A stretch of 64,000 nucleotides of DNA, from the NCBI GenBank assembly GCA_003141895.1, contig PLNT01000016.1, positions 1-64,000 of the forward strand. The letters are read 5' to 3'. The notes below the pieces were generated by a model. That model had not been told where the DNA came from. It saw only the letters and a program-made list of their open reading frames with translations, and did not search any database. This document shows, piece after piece, positions 27,795-36,348 of the stretch (within the stretch, counting starts at the first letter, position 1; every line of letters begins with the position of its first letter). The translations under genes were made by a program, and so were the position numbers. The DNA comes from Bacteroidales bacterium (lineage in GTDB: Bacteria > Bacteroidota > Bacteroidia > Bacteroidales > VadinHA17).

Positions 27795-27827
27795 CAAAGT
27801 AACAAATAATTTGCCCCCAATTCTCAT

Positions 27828-27835
27828 TATATTTG
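27828..27835 (+). promoter_or_regulatory. candidate -7 box for the exonuclease/GIY-YIG gene
   Basis: Plus strand TATATTTG, exact TAnnTTTG, 30 bases before ATG 27865. A GGAGG tract 9-14 bases before the ATG is a good Shine-Dalgarno sequence, uncommon among the genes of this window. Confidence 0.45.
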
Positions 27836-27864
27836 TCATTGAGAGTTGAAGGAGGTTCCGATAT

Positions 27865-29235
27865 ATGTATGCGATTGTTGATATTGAAACTACAGGAGGG
27901 AGTTCACAGTTTGAAAAAATTACTGAAATTGCTATATATCAGCACGATGGAAAAAAAATAACAGAAGAATTCATTTCACTTGTTAATCCCGAAAGGAATA
28001 TCCCTTATTTTATTACCAATCTTACAGGAATAACCAATGAAATGGTTGAGTGTGCACCTCGCTTTTTTGAGATTGCCAGGAAGATAATTGAGATGACAGA
28101 AGGACGGACTTTTGTAGCTCATAATGCGCGTTTCGATTATTCATTCATCAGGCAGGAATACAAATCTCTTGGTTTTAATTTTAAACGGAGCATTCTTGAT
28201 ACAGTCGCTCTCAGCAGGAAACTTCTCCCCGGGCATGCTTCTTACAGTCTTGGTAATATTTGCCAGGACCTTAATATTAGCATAAACGGGCGCCACAGAG
28301 CCGGGGGGGATGCACTGGCAACTGTCAGACTTCTGGAGATTCTGATTGCAAAGGATACCGAGCTCAATGAAATAGGATCGTCTCTTCTTAAAAATGCAAG
28401 AGTATCGAAGTTAAATCCGAAGCTCGATCTTGCTAAAATAGAAACCATTCCGGAAGAGCCGGGAATATACTATTTCTATAATGAAAAGGGAGATCTTATA
28501 TACATCGGGAAAAGTCGTAATCTGCAGCAAAGAATAAGCACGCATCTTTCAAATAATACAACTAATCGTGCAATGGAAATGCGCGATATCATAGCTGACA
28601 TAGACTGGGAGATTACAGGAAGCGAGCTTATTGCTCTCCTTAAAGAATCATTTGAGATAAAGCGTAATAAACCTGTGTATAACAGGGCACAACGAAGGAC
28701 ATCCTTTCAATGGGGAATTTTTAGTAATTACGATAATAATGGTTATCTCAATTACCGGTATGGTCAGGTAAATGATCATGAAATGCCTGTTTCAGTATTT
28801 ACCTCAAAAGACAAGGCGAAATCAAAATTAAGTTCTTTCATTGAAACTTTTGGGCTCTGTCAGAAACTAACCGGATTATATGATACTGAAGGACCCTGCT
28901 TCCATTATCATGTGGGCCTGTGTAAGGGCGCCTGCATAGGGAAAGAGTCTGCGGAAGAGTACAATTTAAGGGCAGTAAAAGCAATTGAGGAATTCAGTTT
29001 CACAAGGCGTAACTTTTTCATTATTGATAAAGGACGTGACAATGAAGAACGATGTGCTGTGAAGATCATTAACGGGAAATACACAGGTTGGGGATATTTT
29101 AATATCAATGATATGGGCTTCGGACTTTCGGCGGTTCATGAATGCATAACGCCATCAGCAGATAACCGGGATATTCAGGTTATATTGAAATCATATCTCA
29201 AAAGTAATAAGGTAGAGAAGATCATTGAGTTTTGA
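27865..29235 (+). CDS. DnaQ-type 3'-5' exonuclease fused to GIY-YIG nuclease
   Basis: 456-residue fusion nuclease. Residues 1-165 form a DEDDh exonuclease like the epsilon subunit of DNA polymerase III: ExoI VDIETTGG (Asp6, Glu8), ExoII AHNARFDYSFI, ExoIII HRAGGDALAT. Residues about 195-280 form a GIY-YIG nuclease of the UvrC N-terminal kind: PGIYYFYNEKGDLIYIGKS and RISTH. The C-terminal third is a conserved accessory region. Similar exonuclease/UvrC-like fusions occur in several phyla and are thought to act in DNA repair, analogous to Cho endonuclease. It is a single gene divergent from the aminotransferase. Confidence 0.9.
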   Translation: MYAIVDIETTGGSSQFEKITEIAIYQHDGKKITEEFISLVNPERNIPYFITNLTGITNEMVECAPRFFEIARKIIEMTEGRTFVAHNARFDYSFIRQEYKSLGFNFKRSILDTVALSRKLLPGHASYSLGNICQDLNISINGRHRAGGDALATVRLLEILIAKDTELNEIGSSLLKNARVSKLNPKLDLAKIETIPEEPGIYYFYNEKGDLIYIGKSRNLQQRISTHLSNNTTNRAMEMRDIIADIDWEITGSELIALLKESFEIKRNKPVYNRAQRRTSFQWGIFSNYDNNGYLNYRYGQVNDHEMPVSVFTSKDKAKSKLSSFIETFGLCQKLTGLYDTEGPCFHYHVGLCKGACIGKESAEEYNLRAVKAIEEFSFTRRNFFIIDKGRDNEERCAVKIINGKYTGWGYFNINDMGFGLSAVHECITPSADNRDIQVILKSYLKSNKVEKIIEF

Positions 29236-29244
29236 ATAAATAAA

Positions 29245-29325
29245 TGCTGGCGCAGATTTGGCTTCGCCGAGCTCGCATCGCTGGCGCGGATTTGTAATCC
29301 GTGCCCATTTCCTTTGCTAGCGGCA
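29245..29325. repeat. GATTTGGCTTCGCCGAGCTC-type repeat
   Basis: Contains a 20-bp exact match (29255-29274) to 6821-6840, then GCTGGCGCGGATTTGTAATCC and GTGCCCAT. It fills the gap between the convergent exonuclease and kdpE genes and may terminate both. Confidence 0.65.
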
Positions 29326-29329
29326 GTGG

Positions 29330-30013
29330 TTATTCGTGAAACCTATACCCTATCCCAGATTCAGTAATGAGTAATGTAGGTTTGGCAGGGTCGTCTTCGA
29401 TTTTTTTCCTTAGTTGAGCAACAAATACCCGTAATATCTGTGTTTGTCCGACATATCCGAAACCCCAGATTTCCTTTAAAATATTCTGATGAGTCAATAC
29501 TCTCCCCGAGTTCTTTGCAAGCAGGGCAAGCAAAGAAAATTCGGTAGAGGTTAATTTCAAAATACAATCATTCTTCCTGGCTATATGATTCGCAAGATCA
29601 ATGGTGAAATTGCCAAAAGTAAGGATTGAACTGATATCCCCTCCGGTGGCAGCTCTTAAAGCAACGCGTATTCTTGCAAGCAGTTCCCCGGTTCTGAATG
29701 GCTTTGTGAGAAAATCATTTGCCCCGTTATCGAGGGCTATTATTATATCATCTTCGGAATTTTTTACAGAAAGAATAAGTATTGGTTTCTGATACCATTC
29801 CCTTATCTTTTTCAGTACTTCCATCCCATCAGCATCGGGTAATCCCAGGTCGAGTATGATAAGTGCAGGATGCTGCGTGGCAGCTGCTATCAACCCGTCT
29901 TTCCCCGTACCAGCTTCAAAAATTTTAAATCCGTTTGATGAAAGTGTAATCTCAAGCAACCGTCTTATTTGCACCTCATCATCAATGATAAGTATTGTAT
30001 CGGGTAAATTCAT
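29330..30013 (-). CDS. kdpE: KdpE response regulator
   Basis: 227-residue OmpR-family response regulator, partner of KdpD, that switches on the kdp operon. Receiver: IIDDEVQIRRLLEITL, phospho-acceptor Asp in LIILDLGLPDADG, DNGANDFLTKPF; winged helix: LTSTEFSLLALLAKNSGRVLT shown in part and LRVFVAQLRKKIE. Length equals the E. coli protein (225). It lies 3 bp downstream of kdpD, last in the kdp operon. Confidence 0.95.
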   Translation of the reverse strand: MNLPDTILIIDDEVQIRRLLEITLSSNGFKIFEAGTGKDGLIAAATQHPALIILDLGLPDADGMEVLKKIREWYQKPILILSVKNSEDDIIIALDNGANDFLTKPFRTGELLARIRVALRAATGGDISSILTFGNFTIDLANHIARKNDCILKLTSTEFSLLALLAKNSGRVLTHQNILKEIWGFGYVGQTQILRVFVAQLRKKIEDDPAKPTLLITESGIGYRFHE

Positions 30014-30016
30014 CTT

Positions 30017-32689
30017 TTATGACTTTATAGCTACTTCTGGTATTTCAGTAGGAGTTTTAATAGTAAATTTTGCTCCACCATTTTGCCTGTTTTCAACTGT
30101 GATTGTCCCTTTATGCGCTTCTACAAATCCTTTCGCAATTGAAAGACCCAATCCTGTACCACCTGCTTTTGAACCCTCTACTCTATAGAATTTGTTAAAA
30201 ATAAGCGAAATTTCTTTAGGAGGAAATCCCGGACCTCTGTCCATGACCTGTATTATCAAAAACCCATTATCATAAAAAGCTTTAACACGTAAATTAGTTG
30301 ATGTACTTGCGTATTGAGTCGCATTGTAGATAAGGTTATAGAGAACCTGTTCCATCAATCCGAAGTCGATTTTCACAAATGGCATATTTTCAGGTATAAC
30401 TATCTGCAATTTAAATGGTTTGAGCTCATCCTGTAAACTTTCAATCACTTTATTTATCAGATCATGAATATCGCACCAGTCGAGCCGCGGACTTATCCTC
30501 CCGCTCTCAAGACGCGACATATTAAGAAGGTTCTCTATCAGACGGTTTAATCTTTTAGAAGCGTTGAATATTTCATTCGTAAGTTCCTTTCTTATCTCCT
30601 GTGGATGTTCAGTAATAATTAAAGAGTCTGAGGCACCCATGATTGTTGCCACAGGTATCCTCAGTTCATGTGAGATGGAGTTAAAGAGAGTTTTATAAAG
30701 TTTATCCGATTCGTTTAAAAGGAAGGCCTGTTTAGCCATATTGCGAAGATACTCCCGCTCAAATTTACCAGATATTTGGGAGATAAAAGTCTCCCAGAAT
30801 TGTTCCTCACCCTGGGTAAATACAATTTCCTGTTGAATCGCAATGACCCCAAGGTTCATCTGATTTCCTTTTAAAGGATAAAATGTATAATTCGATGAGG
30901 GTAACGTGTCGGTATGCTTACCAGCCTTTGTAGAGTGCTGGAAGGTCCAGGAAGCAACACTCATGTCATTTTTTGAAATGGTGAAGTTTCCATTTTTCTT
31001 GCTTGTATATTCAAGCTCATTTGAATCGCTTTTAAGCAATATCCGGCTTTCCAGATTAAAATATTTCTTAATGTCATTTTTTGCAATAGTAATAACCTCT
31101 TCTATTCCAGTGGCAGTAGAGAGTTCCCTTGTAAGCTGGTACAGAGCATTTGTACGTTCCTCACGAACCCTGATCTTCTTCTCCTGTCTCCTTATCCTTG
31201 ATGTAAGAACCCCGCTCAATAAAGCGATAATAAAAAACATTATGAGCATCAGCATGTCCTCCGGTTTATCAACATGCAAAGTATATGGAGGGGGTATGAA
31301 AAAGAAATCCCAGATAAGTGCGCTCATTGTTGCAGCCATAAGTATCGGTCCTGTACCGATAAAAAATGCAAGGGCCGAGACAACAAATAGCAAAACATAT
31401 GATACAACCTGGTAACCAATAAATCTTTTTAGAAGTAAACAGATGAGAGTAGTCAGGATAACGGTTAATGCGGCGACTAAATATTGCCGGATATTGGAGG
31501 TGAAAGATGGCAATGAGACTTTTTCCTTATACCTGTCTTTCGATTGAATATCTGAACCTAAAATATAGACATCAATGTTGCCGCTATAGCGTATCAGCCG
31601 GTTCACAAAATTGCCAAGCCGCAACAAGGTGAGAAGATTACGCACCCGTGGTTTGCCTATGATTATATGTGTAATGTTTTCTTTTTGTGCAAAATCCACG
31701 ATAGCTTTAACCATATCGTTATTGGTGATAAACCTGAATTTGATACCCAATTGCCTCGACAGAGCGATATTTTTGTTTAGTTGTTCACTTTCTTTTACAT
31801 CGGGTTTGTAGGATGTCTCGACATAAACTGCCTGCAGATCTGCCCCCATTGTGTAAGAAAGGTTTTTAGCCCATCGGAGTAGTTTGGCAGATTGCTGGGT
31901 ATGACTTACCGCTACCAGCAGATGTAATCCGGATTTCCATGGGCCTTTGATCCGCTTGCGTTGCATGTATTCGTGCAGCTGTTTGTCGACACGGTCAGCT
32001 ACTATACGCAATGCCATTTCCCTAAGCGCCGTAATATTCCCTTTCCGGAAAAAACTCCCGACAGCTTCTTTTGATCTTTCAGGTGCATATACTTTCCCTT
32101 CTGCAAGCCTTTGCAGCAGCTCATCAGGTGTAAGATCAATCACTTCAATTTCATCAGCATTTTCAAAAATTTCATCCGGTAATGTTTCCCTGACAATAAT
32201 ACCCGTAATCTGTGCAACAGTATCGGACCGGCTTTCGAGATGTTGTACGTTGACCGTAGTATAAACATTTATACCATTATCAAGTATCTCCAGGACATCC
32301 TGATATCGTTTTGCGTGCCTGCTGCCAGGCGCATTTGTATGAGCAAGTTCATCAACCAGAACAAGAAGTGGTTTTCTGGCAATTATAGCATCGAGATCCA
32401 TTTCGGTGACACTGGTTGTTTTGTACTGATAAACTTTTCGTGGTATCACTTCAAAACCATTAACCAGGTCGGCTGTTTCCTTCCGGTTGTGTGTTTCAAC
32501 ATAGCCAATGACAATATCGCAACCCTTAGACTTCTCTGCCTGTGCTGTCTGAAGCATAGTATAAGTCTTGCCTACTCCGGCGCACATTCCAAAGAATATT
32601 TTCAGTTTGCCCCGTTTACTTTTTTCTTCTTCTAATTTCAGAGAAGCAAGAAGTTCATCGGGATCAGGACGATTATCATCGTTGTCCAT
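30017..32689 (-). CDS. kdpD: KdpD osmosensitive K+ channel histidine kinase
   Basis: 890-residue membrane sensor kinase. N-terminal KdpD domain with Walker A GVGKTYTML and VDELAHTNAPGSRH; USP-like domain at about 250-370; four closely spaced transmembrane segments (DUF4118) at about 395-500; GAF-like domain; HisKA with SHELRIPVATIMG; HATPase_c with NLIYNATQYAS, DRGPGFP and GTGLGLSI. Length matches E. coli KdpD (894), so it is complete. It senses potassium status and phosphorylates KdpE. It starts 6 bp after the HAMP-protein gene. Confidence 0.95.
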   Translation of the reverse strand: MDNDDNRPDPDELLASLKLEEEKSKRGKLKIFFGMCAGVGKTYTMLQTAQAEKSKGCDIVIGYVETHNRKETADLVNGFEVIPRKVYQYKTTSVTEMDLDAIIARKPLLVLVDELAHTNAPGSRHAKRYQDVLEILDNGINVYTTVNVQHLESRSDTVAQITGIIVRETLPDEIFENADEIEVIDLTPDELLQRLAEGKVYAPERSKEAVGSFFRKGNITALREMALRIVADRVDKQLHEYMQRKRIKGPWKSGLHLLVAVSHTQQSAKLLRWAKNLSYTMGADLQAVYVETSYKPDVKESEQLNKNIALSRQLGIKFRFITNNDMVKAIVDFAQKENITHIIIGKPRVRNLLTLLRLGNFVNRLIRYSGNIDVYILGSDIQSKDRYKEKVSLPSFTSNIRQYLVAALTVILTTLICLLLKRFIGYQVVSYVLLFVVSALAFFIGTGPILMAATMSALIWDFFFIPPPYTLHVDKPEDMLMLIMFFIIALLSGVLTSRIRRQEKKIRVREERTNALYQLTRELSTATGIEEVITIAKNDIKKYFNLESRILLKSDSNELEYTSKKNGNFTISKNDMSVASWTFQHSTKAGKHTDTLPSSNYTFYPLKGNQMNLGVIAIQQEIVFTQGEEQFWETFISQISGKFEREYLRNMAKQAFLLNESDKLYKTLFNSISHELRIPVATIMGASDSLIITEHPQEIRKELTNEIFNASKRLNRLIENLLNMSRLESGRISPRLDWCDIHDLINKVIESLQDELKPFKLQIVIPENMPFVKIDFGLMEQVLYNLIYNATQYASTSTNLRVKAFYDNGFLIIQVMDRGPGFPPKEISLIFNKFYRVEGSKAGGTGLGLSIAKGFVEAHKGTITVENRQNGGAKFTIKTPTEIPEVAIKS

Positions 32690-32695
32690 CTGATC

Positions 32696-33586
32696 TTACT
32701 TTTTTTCGAATTTTGAAATTAACGCTGCTGCCTGTTCTTCTGTGGTTTTTAAACGAAACAACATTTTTTTCAGCTCTTCGATATCGTTAGGATTTATATC
32801 TTCTATAGATTCTTTCTGCAAAGTTACTGACATTTTCTGCTTGTTTTTCTTAATATTATCTGCCATTTCGTTCACAACTACCGAAATCTCAGAAAATTCA
32901 TCATTCCCGTCGAAATACAACCGCTGATTAAAATCGCTTGAAACAATTTCCTTCAGTCCATGGTACAGTTGAAAAAAACGCCTGTTAAAATAAGCGGCAA
33001 AACTAAAAGCAAAACTCATTCCAATTAAAAAACACATGGTTGCAAGGATTGTCATCTTTGTAAGAGCACTTTGTGACGAAGCCTTGGCGTCATCTGTTTT
33101 TACTTCTAGTGCTTTCCCGTTCATCTGTGAAAGTAAAGACAACTGCTGATAAAGATTTCCAGATTTATTTTGAAGATAAAACAAACCTGCAGCTGATTTT
33201 GGTGATTTTATTATGGTTTGCAAAGAATCTCTGTATTCAATATAATCAGCCTCGATACCCGATACAAGTTTATCTTCCCCGGGCTCTGTGATGTTATTCT
33301 TTTCAGATAGTAGTGACTGATTTATCTGTTTAAGTTCTTTTGCAATTTTCAAACTATCATGAACCCTTTTTGTTAAAAAGGAGGTAGTGATTTCCTGATT
33401 TATGTTCATCAGACCTTCCGACATCTCGCGTGCATAAACAACAGACAAGTAATTTTCCTTCAGAATTGCACTGGTCTTGGATGACAGTTTATTAAGATAA
33501 TAACCTGAAAAAACAGCCAACACAGATATGATTATAAATAAAAAAATCATACCAAGGGTAAATCGTGTGCGGATTGAATGTTTCAT
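32696..33586 (-). CDS. four-helix-bundle/HAMP membrane sensor without output domain
   Basis: 296-residue inner-membrane protein. One transmembrane helix near residues 10-30 (LGMIFLFIIISVLAVFSGYYL in part), a periplasmic helical domain of about 150 residues like 4HB_MCP sensors, a second membrane helix at about 175-197 (MTILATMCFLIGMSFAFSF), a HAMP-like segment (HGLKEIVSSDFNQRLYFDG), and a short coiled-coil tail ending KTTEEQAAALISKFEKK. No histidine kinase, methyl-accepting or cyclase domain follows. Placed between kdpC and kdpD, it may be a sensory accessory of KdpD. The frame ends with an ordinary stop and no kinase remnants are seen downstream, so it does not look like a broken kinase. Confidence 0.8.
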   Translation of the reverse strand: MKHSIRTRFTLGMIFLFIIISVLAVFSGYYLNKLSSKTSAILKENYLSVVYAREMSEGLMNINQEITTSFLTKRVHDSLKIAKELKQINQSLLSEKNNITEPGEDKLVSGIEADYIEYRDSLQTIIKSPKSAAGLFYLQNKSGNLYQQLSLLSQMNGKALEVKTDDAKASSQSALTKMTILATMCFLIGMSFAFSFAAYFNRRFFQLYHGLKEIVSSDFNQRLYFDGNDEFSEISVVVNEMADNIKKNKQKMSVTLQKESIEDINPNDIEELKKMLFRLKTTEEQAAALISKFEKK

Positions 33587-33596
33587 AACATTTATG

Positions 33597-33632
33597 TTAG
33601 TGGTTACTGGTTATTGGGTGCTGGTTACTGGT
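33597..33632. repeat. TGGTTACTGGTTATTGGG short direct repeat
   Basis: TAGTGGTTACTGGTTATTGG then GTGCTGGTTACTGGTGG sits in the 38-bp gap between kdpC and the HAMP gene. Three imperfect copies of GGTTACTGG or a near match. Similar stutter repeats are frequent between Bacteroidota genes. Confidence 0.5.
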
Positions 33633-34203
33633 GGATTTTATTTAGTTCTAAATTTAACAATAATACGTTAATGCGGGATTCACCTAAACATAAAAACTGT
33701 GGATCTTCAGTCATTTCCTTAATTATTTTCAGAAGTTTTTCTTTTTGAGTGCTATCGAAATGCCTGGCTGATGCGACTCTTTCTACCTGCATTAAAGCTG
33801 CTTCAGGGGAGATATGGGGATCCAGACCACTTCCCGAGGCAAATGCCATTTCTTTTGGAGTTAACAAGGGGTCTGGCAAAGAATTCATTTTTGCAAAAAG
33901 GACACGTCGGGCAGTAACCTGTTTTTTTAATGTATCGCTTGTAGGTCCATAGTTTGATGCTCCCGATGGAATTGGATTATAACCAATGGCAGAAGGTCTC
34001 GACCAGAAATAGATAGTGCTGTCAAATTTTTGGCCAATGAGTTCCGATCCTATAATTTTTCCATCCTTCATAATCAGGCTGCCATTGGCTTTGGAGTGGA
34101 AACCCAACTGTGCCAGGCCGGTCATTAAAAGCGGATAGATAATACCTGTAAGTATAGTCATTACAAGCAAAAATTTTAAGGCTATTATAGTTTGTGTTTT
34201 CAT
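33625..34203 (-). CDS. kdpC: KdpC subunit of K+-transporting ATPase
   Basis: 192-residue accessory subunit of the KdpFABC potassium pump. One N-terminal membrane helix (IIALKFLLVMTILTGIIYPLL) with the KdpC hallmark TGIIYPLLMTGLAQ, then GSELIGQKF, YFWSRPSA and GSGLDPHISPEAA. ATG 34203 (MKTQTII) is chosen because KdpC proteins start just before this helix; the ORF track starts 11 codons earlier. Length equals E. coli KdpC (190). Confidence 0.95.
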   Translation of the reverse strand: MKTQTIIALKFLLVMTILTGIIYPLLMTGLAQLGFHSKANGSLIMKDGKIIGSELIGQKFDSTIYFWSRPSAIGYNPIPSGASNYGPTSDTLKKQVTARRVLFAKMNSLPDPLLTPKEMAFASGSGLDPHISPEAALMQVERVASARHFDSTQKEKLLKIIKEMTEDPQFLCLGESRINVLLLNLELNKIHQ

Positions 34204-34239
34204 AATGAGTTTAATTTTTGTTTTTAATTGTTGCACTTT

Positions 34240-36330
34240 TTAAATCATATGTACAGAAACAAGTAACATATCTATCAGCTTGATGCCAATAAATGGTACA
34301 ATAATTCCTCCGATTCCATAGATAACAATATTCAAAGCCAGCACACGGTTGGCCGAGATGGGTCTGTACTTCACACCTTTCAGTGCGAGCGGAATAAGAG
34401 CCACAATAATAAGTGCATTAAAAATCACAGCGCTTAATATTGCGCTTTCAGGTGAATGAAGTTTCATAATATTCAGTACTCCCAGCGGAGATATACCAGA
34501 AGCTGTAACATATAGGGATGTAGCGATAGCGGGTATTATGGCGAAATATTTAGCAACATCATTGGCAATACTGAAGGTAGTCAATGCTCCACGTGTCATA
34601 AGTAACTGCTTGCCAGTTTCAACCACTTCTATGAGTTTTGTCGGATTACTGTCGAGATCAACCATATTTCCTGCTTCCCTGGCCGCCTGGGTACCGGTAT
34701 TCATTGCAAGACCCACATCGGCCTGGGCGAGTGCCGGCGCATCATTTGTTCCATCGCCTATCATTCCAACCAGATGACCATTTGCCTGTTCTTCTCTTAT
34801 ACGGTGAAGCTTATCTTCTGGTTTAGCTTCTGCAAGAAAATCATCAACACCGGCTTCAGCAGCAATGGCAGCTGCAGTCTGCGGATTATCACCTGTTATC
34901 ATAATTGTGCGGATACCCATCATTCGAAGCTGTGCGAACCGTTGCTTAATTCCTCCCTTAACAATATCCTTAAGATGAATAACACCCATTACCTGATTAT
35001 TTTCAGCTACAACCAACGGGGTTGCTCCCTGACGTGAAAGTTCCGTTACAGTCTCTTCTACATTTTTTGGGAAAAATCCATTATTGTTTTCTATGAATTT
35101 TTTTATAGCGTTTGAAGAGCCTTTTCGAATACTTCTAAGTTGACCATCAGGATTTCTGAAGTCAAGACCGCTCATACTGGTTTGCGCGGTGAAGGGGACA
35201 AATACACTGTCCATAGGCTGCATTTCCCTGGCTCTTATATTAAACTGTTCTTTTGCCAAAACAACAATCGACCGGCCTTCGGGCGTTTCATCAGCCAGTG
35301 ATGCCAGTTGTGCTGCATCAGCAAGTTGTTCTTTAGTAAATCCTTCGGCTGGGATAAATTCTGTAGCCATCCGGTTACCCAATGTAATTGTTCCTGTTTT
35401 ATCAAGAAGTAACACATCTGTATCTCCGGCAGCTTCAATTGCTTTTCCGCTGGTGGCTATAACATTTTTTCGCAGTAATCTGTCCATACCACTTATTCCA
35501 ATAGCACTAAGCAAACCCCCAATAGTTGTAGGAATGAGGCAGACAAGAAGTGAAATCAGAACAGGCAGCGTCAGGTTGTGATTTGCGGAAACACCAGAAG
35601 CTTTCAGACTATATCCGAAGTACGCCGGCAGGGCAACAACTACTAAAAGGAAAATAATAGTAAGACCTGAGAGAAGAATGATCAAAGCAATCTCATTCGG
35701 TGTTTTCTGCCGTTTTGCACCCTCAACCAGGGCAATCATCCGGTCAAGAAATGTAAAACCGGGTTCGGAAGTTATTTGAATAGTAATAGTGTCGCTGATC
35801 ACTTTGGTTCCTCCTGTTACGGCACACCTGTCACCACCGCTCTCGCGGATTACGGGAGCAGATTCTCCTGTAATGGCAGATTCATCGACACTGGCAATAC
35901 CTTTTATGACATCACCATCAGCAGGAATTACATCTCCGGCATCACATATCACTACATCACCTTTCCTCAGATCATTGGCAAGAACTATTTCTTCCTTATT
36001 ATTGATAAGCTTACGAGCTTTTGTCTGAGTGCGGCTCTTACGTAAACTGTCAGCCTGAGCTTTACCCCGGCCTTCAGCAACTGCTTCGGCAAAATTGGCA
36101 AATAAAACTGTAAACCAGAGCCAGAGTGTAATCTGAAAGTTAAAGTTTGAAAAATGACTGTTTAATATATCAGTAAATACGACTACCGTCGTCATTAATG
36201 CTCCAATACCAACAATGAAAATAACCGGGTTTTTAACAAGAACACCAGGGTTCAGTTTGATAAAAGAATCCTTTAATGCCTGGACAGCTATTTCCCTGGT
36301 AAAAAGCTGATTCATATTTCGTTTTTCCAT
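34240..36330 (-). CDS. kdpB: KdpB catalytic P-type ATPase subunit
   Basis: 696-residue P-type ATPase that powers high-affinity K+ uptake. The phosphorylation site is [13 protein letters not shown], the actuator motif is [10 protein letters not shown], the hinge is [18 protein letters not shown], and the membrane Asp/Lys pair typical of KdpB is in [16 protein letters not shown]. Length fits the family (about 680). It lies between kdpA (18 bp) and kdpC. Confidence 0.97.
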   Translation of the reverse strand: MEKRNMNQLFTREIAVQALKDSFIKLNPGVLVKNPVIFIVGIGALMTTVVVFTDILNSHFSNFNFQITLWLWFTVLFANFAEAVAEGRGKAQADSLRKSRTQTKARKLINNKEEIVLANDLRKGDVVICDAGDVIPADGDVIKGIASVDESAITGESAPVIRESGGDRCAVTGGTKVISDTITIQITSEPGFTFLDRMIALVEGAKRQKTPNEIALIILLSGLTIIFLLVVVALPAYFGYSLKASGVSANHNLTLPVLISLLVCLIPTTIGGLLSAIGISGMDRLLRKNVIATSGKAIEAAGDTDVLLLDKTGTITLGNRMATEFIPAEGFTKEQLADAAQLASLADETPEGRSIVVLAKEQFNIRAREMQPMDSVFVPFTAQTSMSGLDFRNPDGQLRSIRKGSSNAIKKFIENNNGFFPKNVEETVTELSRQGATPLVVAENNQVMGVIHLKDIVKGGIKQRFAQLRMMGIRTIMITGDNPQTAAAIAAEAGVDDFLAEAKPEDKLHRIREEQANGHLVGMIGDGTNDAPALAQADVGLAMNTGTQAAREAGNMVDLDSNPTKLIEVVETGKQLLMTRGALTTFSIANDVAKYFAIIPAIATSLYVTASGISPLGVLNIMKLHSPESAILSAVIFNALIIVALIPLALKGVKYRPISANRVLALNIVIYGIGGIIVPFIGIKLIDMLLVSVHMI

Positions 36331-36348
36331 AATATTTATTTTGAAAAT

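Noticed and set aside
30906-31415. 169-aa plus-strand ORF opposite kdpD
   Set aside because: Antisense shadow of the kdpD membrane and GAF region; low-complexity Ser-rich translation.
32240-32635. 131-aa plus-strand ORF opposite the KdpD N-terminus
   Set aside because: Fully inside kdpD, whose Walker motif and conserved segments are read on the other strand.
32696-33586. HAMP protein as a frameshifted histidine kinase
   Set aside because: No kinase motifs appear in any frame between its stop and the kdpD start, which are only 6 bp apart.
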